This document shows, piece by piece, positions 1-5,799 of a DNA stretch of 9,370 nucleotides; the first letter of the stretch is position 1, and every line of letters begins with the position of its first letter. Under the pieces are notes generated by a model. The model had not been told where the DNA came from, made no database searches, and was given only the letters and a program-made list of their open reading frames with translations. Source of the stretch: an uncultured Fibrobacterota bacterium (GTDB lineage: Bacteria > Fibrobacterota > Chitinivibrionia > Chitinivibrionales > CAIOZP01); assembly GCA_903862805.1 (NCBI GenBank), contig CAIOZP010000243.1:1-9370 (forward strand), written 5' to 3'. A program made the position numbers and the translations under genes.

Positions 1-464
1 CCGACATGATGGTGCGCATCTGCAACTTTGATCTGGATCTTGCGCCGGAGGACTGCACTTCCGTCATCGTTCATCTGAGAACTCCTGACTGGAAGTACTG
101 GAACGATCTCCGCAAAACCGATCACGACATGTATATCCGTGAAAAGGAACGCGCCGCATCGCTGGTGATTGATGTCCTTGAAGAGAGGTTCGGAAATACA
201 AAAGAGAATCTCGAGGTGGTTGATATTGCCACGCCAGCTACTTACATCCGGTATAACAGTATTTTTAAGGGCAGTTATCAGGGCTGGGCTCCGACACCGG
301 AGCTTGTGGGAAAAACGCTTCCCAAAACGATAACTGGTCTTGATGGTTTCTATATGAGCGGACAATGGCAATGGCCTGCTGGCGGATTGCCAGGGGTGAT
401 GCGTCTTGGCCGCCATGTTACGCAGATTATTTGCAACCGCGACGGGAAAAGGTTCGTCGCCTGA
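1..464 (+). CDS. NAD(P)/FAD-dependent oxidoreductase, phytoene desaturase-like (C-terminal part, 5' end outside window)
   Basis: The reading frame is open to the left edge (bases 3-5 encode Asp ahead of the first Met at 6), so this is the last ~153 residues of a longer protein. Full-length relatives have roughly 480-500 residues, so about two thirds, including the N-terminal dinucleotide-binding motif, lies outside. The visible part is the C-terminal half of the CrtI/CrtISO-like flavoprotein fold. It has a PATYIRY stretch, then GLDGFYMSGQW and a PAGGLPGV loop near the end, the family's FAD-contacting C-terminal signature. The next gene has the same landmarks (PATFDRY, LFQVGHW, PGCGV), so the two are tandem paralogues. 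Such enzymes reduce, desaturate or isomerise polyenes or related lipids, but the substrate cannot be read from sequence. The family call is firm; the role is open. Confidence 0.85.
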   Translation, partial: DMMVRICNFDLDLAPEDCTSVIVHLRTPDWKYWNDLRKTDHDMYIREKERAASLVIDVLEERFGNTKENLEVVDIATPATYIRYNSIFKGSYQGWAPTPELVGKTLPKTITGLDGFYMSGQWQWPAGGLPGVMRLGRHVTQIICNRDGKRFVA

Positions 465-470
465 CAATAT

Positions 471-474
471 GGAG
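471..474 (+). promoter_or_regulatory. Ribosome binding site for the second flavoprotein gene
   Basis: GGAG lies 5 nt upstream of the GTG at 480. It supports GTG as the start: the protein then opens with MADFDIAVIGSG, placing the dinucleotide-binding motif at the usual distance from the N-terminus. Confidence 0.6.
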
Positions 475-479
475 ACGGT

Positions 480-1916
480 GTGGCTGATTTTGACATCGCG
501 GTGATTGGCTCAGGTATCGGCGGTCTTACGGCTGCAGCTTTCCTCGCTCGTGCCGGTAAAAAGGTGCTTGTATTGGAAAAGCACACGAAGATCGGCGGCT
601 ATGCCCACCACTTCAAGCGTCGAGACTTTACCTTCGAGAGCGGAATCCATTCGGTTCCGATGGGCGACAAGGGATTCGTCCGGCATCTGCTCAAGTTGCT
701 CGATGTAAACGAAATGGTCGAGACGATTCCTTTTTCCGAAATGTTTTCGGTACGCACACCCGACTTCCATCTTGCGATGCCCGGCGATCTCGCCGACATG
801 CCGAAGTTCATGAAGGATGTAGCACCCGAAGACTCCGCCGGAATCGACCGCATGTTTTCCGATGCCCGCAAGCTTTACGATGCCATCGCCGGTCCGCAGT
901 TCAAATACGAAGGCGGCTACATTCCTGAAGACGCGAATCTGGTTTCGCAATTTCATAACAGCAACTATGCAGGTTATCTCGACTCCGTTCTCACAAACAA
1001 GAACCTGAAAGGACTGCTTGGCGGTCAATGGCCGTTTGGCGGAACACCTCCTGAACGCGGCGGTCATCTGTTTTATTTCATGATGTTCTCGTTTCATGCG
1101 ATCGAGGGCTCGCACTTCTGCAAAGGCGGATTCGCAACGCTCGCCGACGCGCTGGCCGAATCGATCAAACGCAACGGCGGCGAGATCAGAACCAGATCGG
1201 AAGTGACTTCGATTTCGGGGAGCAACAAGCGCGCAGAAGTCATTCGTCTCAAAGACGGCACCGAGATCACGGCCAAGACAATCGTATCAAACGTCTCGCC
1301 ATATCTGCTTCATCGCGAACTTCTCTCCGACGATCTGCGTGGAAGATTCATGCTTCGCCGTCTGGGAAATCTTCATCCTTCGGTGTCGAGCATGATCGTT
1401 TATCTCGGCATGAAACGCGGCTTCGAGAAGGTTCATCCGAAAAGCATTGTCTTTGAATACGATCATACCGATTACACGAAAATGTTTGATGAAATCGTCG
1501 CCGGCAGACGTTTCGGAATGGATCATTTGATAAGCCTTCGTTCTCTTCACGATCCGACCCTCACGCTTATGAACTTCGCTTCGGCAAGCGCGAGCAACAG
1601 CTGGAAGGAAGACAAGAAGATCTGGGCCGATGCCATGCTTGACAAAGCGGAAAAGCTCTATCCCGGACTTCGGGGCTATGTCGAGGCTGTGGAAATCGGA
1701 AGTCCTGCGACCTTCGACCGCTACACCTACAACACCGACGGCTCGCTATACGGATTCGAGAACGCATCGTCAATGTATGGTGAGGCCAAGATGCCGCATA
1801 CAACACATCTGCCGAATCTCTTCCAGGTAGGTCACTGGGGACGGCCCGGCTGTGGCGTCTGGAACGTGATGAGCAACGCATATACCGGTGTTCAGATTAT
1901 GCTTGGGCGCGAGTAG
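480..1916 (+). CDS. NAD(P)/FAD-dependent oxidoreductase, phytoene desaturase / carotenoid isomerase-like family
   Basis: This is a complete 478-residue flavoprotein, of normal family length, with a GTG start behind a GGAG site. Residues 5-33 form the Rossmann FAD-binding unit: GSGIGG at 10-15 and an acidic Glu33 ending beta-2. GGYAHHF follows at 39-45, the CrtI-family flavin loop. FCKGGFATLADAL (213-225) precedes the second half of the FAD domain, and LFQVGHWGRPGCGV (447-460) is the C-terminal FAD-contacting signature. There is no signal peptide or obvious membrane helix, so it is cytoplasmic or peripheral. Known relatives include phytoene desaturases, carotenoid isomerases and retinol-saturase-like enzymes. 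No crtB, crtE or other carotenoid gene is in view, so carotenoid work is only one possibility. It starts 15 nt after its paralogue and is followed after 2 nt by a small DUF2442 gene. Confidence 0.88.
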   Translation: MADFDIAVIGSGIGGLTAAAFLARAGKKVLVLEKHTKIGGYAHHFKRRDFTFESGIHSVPMGDKGFVRHLLKLLDVNEMVETIPFSEMFSVRTPDFHLAMPGDLADMPKFMKDVAPEDSAGIDRMFSDARKLYDAIAGPQFKYEGGYIPEDANLVSQFHNSNYAGYLDSVLTNKNLKGLLGGQWPFGGTPPERGGHLFYFMMFSFHAIEGSHFCKGGFATLADALAESIKRNGGEIRTRSEVTSISGSNKRAEVIRLKDGTEITAKTIVSNVSPYLLHRELLSDDLRGRFMLRRLGNLHPSVSSMIVYLGMKRGFEKVHPKSIVFEYDHTDYTKMFDEIVAGRRFGMDHLISLRSLHDPTLTLMNFASASASNSWKEDKKIWADAMLDKAEKLYPGLRGYVEAVEIGSPATFDRYTYNTDGSLYGFENASSMYGEAKMPHTTHLPNLFQVGHWGRPGCGVWNVMSNAYTGVQIMLGRE

Positions 1917-1918
1917 CA

Positions 1919-2152
1919 ATGCTGAAAGTTACCGATGCGAGCTATGTTGAGGGCTACAAAGTTTTTCTTGCTTTCTCTGATGGTAAAACTGGCGTAGCCG
2001 ATTTAAAAGACGTTCTGTGGGGAGAAATGTTCGAACCTCTTAAGGATTTATCAAAGTTTAAAAACTTTTCCGTATCACCAATTTTCGATACGATATGCTG
2101 GGAAAACGGAGCCGATATTGCTCCGGAATATCTACACGACAAAGTTGTCTGA
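1919..2152 (+). CDS. DUF2442 domain-containing protein
   Basis: This 77-residue protein spans essentially a whole DUF2442 domain. The signature is a strand-turn-strand LAFSDGKTGVADLKD (residues 17-31), an F-x-x-L-K-D-L-S-K-F run (39-48), and the ending W-E-N-G-A-D-I-A-P-E-Y-L. DUF2442 proteins are small and often sit beside a DUF4160 protein in what look like toxin-antitoxin-type pairs; others replace a short regulatory domain. No DUF4160 or other toxin-like ORF adjoins it here. It starts 2 nt after the flavoprotein stop, which suggests translational coupling, and 44 nt separate it from bioB. By hand count the gene is about 41% GC, well below stretches of the flanking flavoprotein gene (62% in 1801-1860), which hints at recent acquisition. 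The family call is confident; the role is unknown. Confidence 0.85.
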   Translation: MLKVTDASYVEGYKVFLAFSDGKTGVADLKDVLWGEMFEPLKDLSKFKNFSVSPIFDTICWENGADIAPEYLHDKVV

Positions 2153-2177
2153 CGATCGTCTCGTCTTGACTAAAACC

Positions 2178-2187
2178 AAAGGGTGAT
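2178..2187 (+). promoter_or_regulatory. Ribosome binding site of bioB
   Basis: AAAGGGTGAT precedes the ATG at 2197 by 9 nt, in the 44-nt gap after DUF2442. It selects this Met over an overlapping alternative-frame start at 2183. Confidence 0.6.
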
Positions 2188-2196
2188 TGATTTACC

Positions 2197-3162
2197 ATGT
2201 CCCTTTTTACTACAGCCGAAGGAATTCATCAACGAGCGATTGCTCTTCAAACCACCGAAGCCGATTTCGACACGGTCATCTCATGGCCGGAGGAAGATCT
2301 GTCGGTGCTATTCGGTGCTACCGACTCTATCCGACGCCATTTTTTCAAGAACACTGTTGATCCTTGCAGTCTGCTCAATGTTAAAAGCGGCAATTGCTCC
2401 GAAGACTGCGCCTTCTGTTCGCAGTCGTCAAGCAATCATGCCTCTGTGAATATTACAGAACTGGTATCAGCCGATGCGATAAAAGCCGCGCAGGCAGAGG
2501 CTCAGAAGAACAATGTTTCTTTTTGCGTGGTTAGCTCTGGCCGAAAACTTTCTGGCGACGAAATTAAAAAAGTTGCAAATGTAGTTCGAGATTGCAACGG
2601 GCCGGTTCATGCTTCGCTTGGCATATTGACAGAAGAAGAATTCGCCCAGCTCGCTTCGGCCGGTGTGGTTTGCTATAACCACAACATCGAAACCAGCGAG
2701 CGCTTCTACGGTGAAATCGTTTCGACGCACAAATGGAGCGACCGAGTTGATACCGTGCGAGCCGCAAAAAAGGCGGGGCTATCGGTCTGCTGCGGCGGGA
2801 TCTTCGGCATGGGCGAAACATGGGCCGACCGCAAAGACATGTGCCGTGTTCTGCGTGAGCTCGATGTTGACACGGTTCCGGTAAATTTCTTCAATCCGAT
2901 AGAAGGAACGCGCCTCGCAAAACCTGCCGAGAAGCCGATGGACTTTTTGCGGATCGTGGCGTTGTTCCGCGTGGCACTGCCAAATAAAATCATCAAGGTC
3001 TGCGGTGGACGCGAACTCCATCTTGGTGATCTTGCTCCTCTCATGTTTTTAGCCGGAGCCAACGGATATATAACCGGCAACTACCTCACGACTTCAGGCG
3101 CGCCGGTATCGCAAGACAATACGATGATCGCCTCACTTGGCCTTGTCAAGGATCCTCATTAA
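2197..3162 (+). CDS. bioB: Biotin synthase (radical SAM), variant auxiliary-cluster site
   Basis: The 321-residue protein is close to the usual BioB length. BioB inserts sulfur into dethiobiotin, the last step of biotin synthesis, using a SAM-bound [4Fe-4S] cluster and an auxiliary cluster that donates sulfur. The CxxxCxxC motif is intact: C67, C71, C74 in CSEDCAFC. Substrate-site landmarks are present: YNHNIETS (160-167), GGIFGMGET (200-208), VPVNFFNP (227-234) and GGRE (270-273), with R272 aligning to the E. coli cluster ligand Arg260. C110 and C198 align to Cys97 and Cys188. The Cys128 equivalent, in a C-x-[TS]-L-G motif, instead reads HASLG with His138. Additional cysteines occur at C133, C159, C199 and C269. 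Identity as BioB is secure; the auxiliary site is atypical. No bioA, bioD, bioF or bioW is nearby. It is probably last in the left transcription unit. Confidence 0.95.
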   Translation: MSLFTTAEGIHQRAIALQTTEADFDTVISWPEEDLSVLFGATDSIRRHFFKNTVDPCSLLNVKSGNCSEDCAFCSQSSSNHASVNITELVSADAIKAAQAEAQKNNVSFCVVSSGRKLSGDEIKKVANVVRDCNGPVHASLGILTEEEFAQLASAGVVCYNHNIETSERFYGEIVSTHKWSDRVDTVRAAKKAGLSVCCGGIFGMGETWADRKDMCRVLRELDVDTVPVNFFNPIEGTRLAKPAEKPMDFLRIVALFRVALPNKIIKVCGGRELHLGDLAPLMFLAGANGYITGNYLTTSGAPVSQDNTMIASLGLVKDPH

Positions 3163-3360
3163 GATCGAGCTTCGTGGCATTTCGGTCGCCTGACAAGTGT
3201 GGGACATCGTCATCGGCAAAGACTACTGCCGGATAATAAGACTTCCACGTTGCGGATACTGCACTTCATTCATGCATCGGTTTATTACCTCTTGCAGATC
3301 TCATGTATTTTCACTCTCATCATAATAAATAAAATTCAGACAGAACCAAAGAAGAAGAAA
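3163..3360. other. Intergenic region between bioB and hisD
   Basis: This 198-bp gap is the largest non-coding stretch in the window. The hisD frame stays open through it back to a GTG at 3199, but the residues encoded there match nothing in HisD and are low-complexity, so I treat it as non-coding. It contains a weak 5-bp hairpin (CGGCA at 3214-3218 with TGCCG at 3227-3231) that lacks a T tract, and an AT-rich second half. No tRNA or recognisable riboswitch was seen. Confidence 0.6.
3281..3340 (+). promoter_or_regulatory. Candidate promoter region upstream of hisD
   Basis: This AT-rich stretch lies just ahead of the first gene of the right block. TAAAAT at 3330-3335 and CATAAT at 3321-3326 resemble a -10 box, but no convincing -35 box sits 16-18 bp upstream (TTGCAG at 3292-3297 is too far from either). 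The call rests mainly on position and base composition; the exact elements are unresolved. Confidence 0.3.
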
Positions 3361-4668
3361 ATGACCAAAAGCTTCAGCCCTCAAATTGTCAAAGCAAACA
3401 CTGCCGCCGGTAAAAAGCTTCTCGCCGAAATTGACAAAGGGCGGGCGGGTAGGGCAGTCGAAGTCGAAGCGACGGCGGCAAAGATCATTGATGAAGTTCG
3501 CGCCGATGGCGATGCCGCTATTTTCCGTCTTGCCGAAAAATTCGATAAGGTCAAGCTTGACAAAAAGCGAATGAAGATTTCACACGCGCAGCTTGAGAAA
3601 GCAGCAAAGGCATGTCCCGAAGATCTCAAGGAAACAATCCGCGAGGCGGCAAAACGCATCGAGAAATATCATCGTGCACAGCATAAACCACATGCTTTTT
3701 CTATAAAGACCGACGAAGGGAAACTGTCGCAGATGGTTCTGCCGCTTGAGCGTGTCGGTCTTTACATTCCGGGTGGATACACTGTTTATTCTTCGACAGT
3801 GCTGATGTGCGCGATACCGGCAAAGATCGCTGGGGTAAAGGAGATCGTTGCGGTTACTCCGGTGCGTGGCGAGATCAATTCAGCATTGGCTTTTGTGCTT
3901 CTGCTGCTTGAGATAAAGGAAATCTATGGGATTGGTGGAGCGCAGGCGATTGCTGCATTGGCCTACGGAACCGAGACGATCAGGCCTGTCGATAAAATTG
4001 TCGGGCCCGGCAACGCTTATGTCGCGGCGGCGAAGCGGCAGGTTTTTGGTCGTGTTGACATTGACGCCGTTGCAGGCCCAAGCGATGTGGCGGTTCTGTG
4101 CGATAAGACTGCGAACCCGACATGGGTTGCGCTCGATCTTCTTTCACAGGCCGAGCACGGAAGCGGCGACGAGACTGCGCTCTGCGTTACCGACTCATCA
4201 GATACGGCAAAAGCTGTTGCCAAAGCGGTGGCAGATGAAATTGAACTCTCTCCTGTCAAGCACATCTTCGAGCGGCTTCGTGAAAATGCAATTACCATTG
4301 TGCTTGCAAAAGACATGGCCGCATGTGCGAAGGTGATCAACGATGTCGGGCCGGAGCATCTCGAAATAATGACCGCCGATCCACATGCTGTTCTAAAGTC
4401 TATCCGAAATGCGGCGGCGATTTTTATCGGGCCTTACTCGCCGGTTCCGTGTGGCGATTATTTCGTGGGCACGAACCACGTTCTCCCGACAGGCGGCGCC
4501 GCGCGATACGCTTCTCCGCTTGGCGTTGACAGTTTCCTCAAGCGGATTTCGGTTGCAGAGATCAGCAAGAACGGTCTCGCGAAATCTGCCAAACACATCA
4601 GCCGTTTCGCAAGAGCCGAAGGCTTTGTGCATCACGCGCTGAGCGTCGAGAGACGGGTCGGGCTTTAA
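3361..4668 (+). CDS. hisD: Histidinol dehydrogenase
   Basis: The 435-residue protein matches the family's usual ~430. I chose ATG 3361 because upstream codons encode no family sequence, and an A/G-rich AAGAAGAAGAAA run directly precedes it. HisD oxidises L-histidinol to L-histidine in two NAD-dependent steps. The Zn and catalytic residues align with E. coli HisD: Q263 and H266 (LLSQAEHG), E332 and H333 (VGPEHLEIM), D366 (CGDYFVG), H425 (EGFVHH). Also present are LPLERVGLYIPGG (127-139), GIGGAQAIAALAYGT (190-204), VDKIVGPGNAYV (210-221) and TNHVLPTGGAAR (371-382). It is the only his gene in view, and it reads GPSD at 239-242 and GSGDE after the Zn-ligand His. A HisD-family enzyme with another substrate (HpsN-type dihydroxypropanesulfonate dehydrogenase is a known example) is therefore a minor alternative. 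The next gene follows after 1 nt. Confidence 0.92.
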   Translation: MTKSFSPQIVKANTAAGKKLLAEIDKGRAGRAVEVEATAAKIIDEVRADGDAAIFRLAEKFDKVKLDKKRMKISHAQLEKAAKACPEDLKETIREAAKRIEKYHRAQHKPHAFSIKTDEGKLSQMVLPLERVGLYIPGGYTVYSSTVLMCAIPAKIAGVKEIVAVTPVRGEINSALAFVLLLLEIKEIYGIGGAQAIAALAYGTETIRPVDKIVGPGNAYVAAAKRQVFGRVDIDAVAGPSDVAVLCDKTANPTWVALDLLSQAEHGSGDETALCVTDSSDTAKAVAKAVADEIELSPVKHIFERLRENAITIVLAKDMAACAKVINDVGPEHLEIMTADPHAVLKSIRNAAAIFIGPYSPVPCGDYFVGTNHVLPTGGAARYASPLGVDSFLKRISVAEISKNGLAKSAKHISRFARAEGFVHHALSVERRVGL

Positions 4669-4669
4669 G

Positions 4670-5551
4670 ATGGTTTTTATTGAGGACAGGTTTTTCTGGT
4701 TGACAAAGAGGAAATGCGAATCGGATCGCGATTTGTTTTATCATCCAGCAAAAATTTGTTTGATGGTAGTTGCGGTACTGATACTTTCGCATTTGTCAAT
4801 TGCACAGACACCGGTCTCATCATCAATCAAAAAAAATCCTACTGAGCAAATCTGCGAACTACAGAACGCTGGATCGTTTCAGGTTTCCGACAGTCTGATC
4901 AAACTTCTCACCGTGCCGACCATGCGCGACACGCTTCTGCTTCGGCAATATCTGCTGAGTGCGAATACGACGCAGTTCAATTCTCTTTTTGACAAGCTGG
5001 TTGCGGAACCTCGCTGGAGAACTGGTACTCCGTTTCTGCTGATGTGGAAGATTCGCAGCCTGATGTTCTCCGGTTCGCTTGCGCCGTTGGCGGATCTTGC
5101 CGATTCGATGGCCGTGGGGCCGGCGTGGCCAAATGCAGAGGAGCTTCTGCAAATAAAGCTTGCGGTAAAAACATGTCAGCCAAAGGAAATGACGGAGCTT
5201 TGCGGCATCGAAGCAAAACTTTACAGATGCGACTACGCCTCGGCAGTTACCCAGTATTGCGCCATCGACAAATCGATCCGCTCACCGTTTTTGCTCGATG
5301 CTGTCGGTCGTTGCTTGACAAAAGCGAATCGCTTCGAGCTACAGCTCAAAGCCGCATCGGCATGTTCCGACACAAGCTCACCTGAATACCGGTACTATTT
5401 GGGAACCGCGCTGGTAGCGGGTGGAAATGTTGACGAAGGGCGCAAATGTCTCGTCGCGATCCTCTCGAAAAATCCAGCGTCGGTCTTCGCTCAAAGGGCA
5501 CGGATATATCTTACGAGGTTGAACAAAACCGACGAGCCTCGGGGGAATTGA
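4670..5551 (+). CDS. Exported Cys-rich protein with TPR-like helical region, function unknown
   Basis: This 293-residue protein is not one I recognise. A positively charged N-terminus is followed by a hydrophobic stretch, residues 29-45 (ICLMVVAVLILSHLSIA), and a signal-peptidase-like site S-I-A before Q46, so it is probably exported to the periplasm or cell envelope. The mature part is mostly helical. Residues 237-285 look like a tetratricopeptide-type hairpin (YRYYLGTALVAGGNVDEG, then a second helix with FAQRARIYL). The region after the signal has eight cysteines (C62, C169, C178, C187, C197, C215, C232, C260), which would allow disulfides after export. The ATG at 4670 starts 1 nt after the hisD stop and gives a long n-region. 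A TTG at 4700, 9 nt after GAGGACAGG (4682-4690), would give a more normal signal peptide. The small downstream gene begins 2 nt after its stop. Confidence 0.75.
   Translation: MVFIEDRFFWLTKRKCESDRDLFYHPAKICLMVVAVLILSHLSIAQTPVSSSIKKNPTEQICELQNAGSFQVSDSLIKLLTVPTMRDTLLLRQYLLSANTTQFNSLFDKLVAEPRWRTGTPFLLMWKIRSLMFSGSLAPLADLADSMAVGPAWPNAEELLQIKLAVKTCQPKEMTELCGIEAKLYRCDYASAVTQYCAIDKSIRSPFLLDAVGRCLTKANRFELQLKAASACSDTSSPEYRYYLGTALVAGGNVDEGRKCLVAILSKNPASVFAQRARIYLTRLNKTDEPRGN
5541..5546 (+). promoter_or_regulatory. Ribosome binding site for the 81-aa gene
   Basis: GGGGGA sits 7 nt before the ATG at 5554, inside the last codons of the upstream gene. It decides the start against a longer frame opening at 5446, which would overlap the upstream gene by 106 nt. 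Confidence 0.5.
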
Positions 5552-5553
5552 AT

Positions 5554-5799
5554 ATGAGCATCCGTTGGATACGAAACGTCATGATCGACGGCGAGAAGAG
5601 TACACTGGAAGTCCAGCTTGGATCCAAATCAATTGGCGACAAATGCTACACGCGCATCGGCACCGACAACGAATCCTATTTCAGCAATATGGGCGACAAC
5701 CGCGACGACATACTGGCACAGGGCGTTGACATTTTAATGCAGCGACTTGACGGGCACAAAGTGAAATACCCCAACGGGCAGGACTATGACTGGCAATAA
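5554..5799 (+). CDS. Small hypothetical protein (81 aa)
   Basis: I do not recognise a domain in this 81-residue protein. The first ~50 residues look like alternating beta strands and turns (IRWIRNVMIDG, STLEVQLGS, CYTRIGTDNESYFSNMGD). An amphipathic helix follows (DDILAQGVDILMQRLDG, residues 50-66), then a polar tail ending in DYDWQ. It has one cysteine and no signal peptide or membrane segment, so it is probably cytoplasmic. The reading frame is supported by a strong upstream GGGGGA site and by tight packing: it begins 2 nt after the exported protein's stop, and its last 14 nt overlap the start of the GH57 gene. Such an overlap suggests coupled translation and possibly a functional link with the glycosidase. 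Function is unknown. Confidence 0.7.
   Translation: MSIRWIRNVMIDGEKSTLEVQLGSKSIGDKCYTRIGTDNESYFSNMGDNRDDILAQGVDILMQRLDGHKVKYPNGQDYDWQ

Noticed and set aside
456..467. 12-mer GTCGCCTGACAA repeated at 3185-3196
   Set aside because: About two to three 12-mer matches are expected by chance in a window this size; both copies only share a stop-codon-like context.
510..1115. 201-codon antisense reading frame
   Set aside because: It lies wholly opposite the flavoprotein gene, its predicted protein shows no family motif, and the + strand gene explains the region.
2151..2160. Perfect 10-bp palindrome GACGATCGTC between DUF2442 and bioB
   Set aside because: It is too short to distinguish from chance in 9 kb, does not extend beyond 10 bp, and no second copy was noticed nearby.
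2706..3080. 124-codon antisense frame opposite bioB
   Set aside because: It is a shadow of a strongly conserved gene and has low-complexity Ser/Arg content with no motif.
3214..3231. Hairpin after bioB as a rho-independent terminator
   Set aside because: The stem is only 5 bp with an 8-nt loop, and no T tract follows.
3199..3360. N-terminal extension of hisD from a GTG
   Set aside because: The 54 extra residues match nothing in HisD and cross the AT-rich gap; ATG 3361 gives the normal family length.
4700..4705. TTGACA as a -35 box inside the exported-protein gene
   Set aside because: No -10 box lies at 16-18 bp, and TTGACA is frequent across the window because of Leu-Asp-Lys/Asn codons.
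5446..5553. Longer form of the 81-aa protein
   Set aside because: It would overlap the upstream gene by 106 nt; ATG 5554 has a good ribosome site and a natural 2-nt junction.
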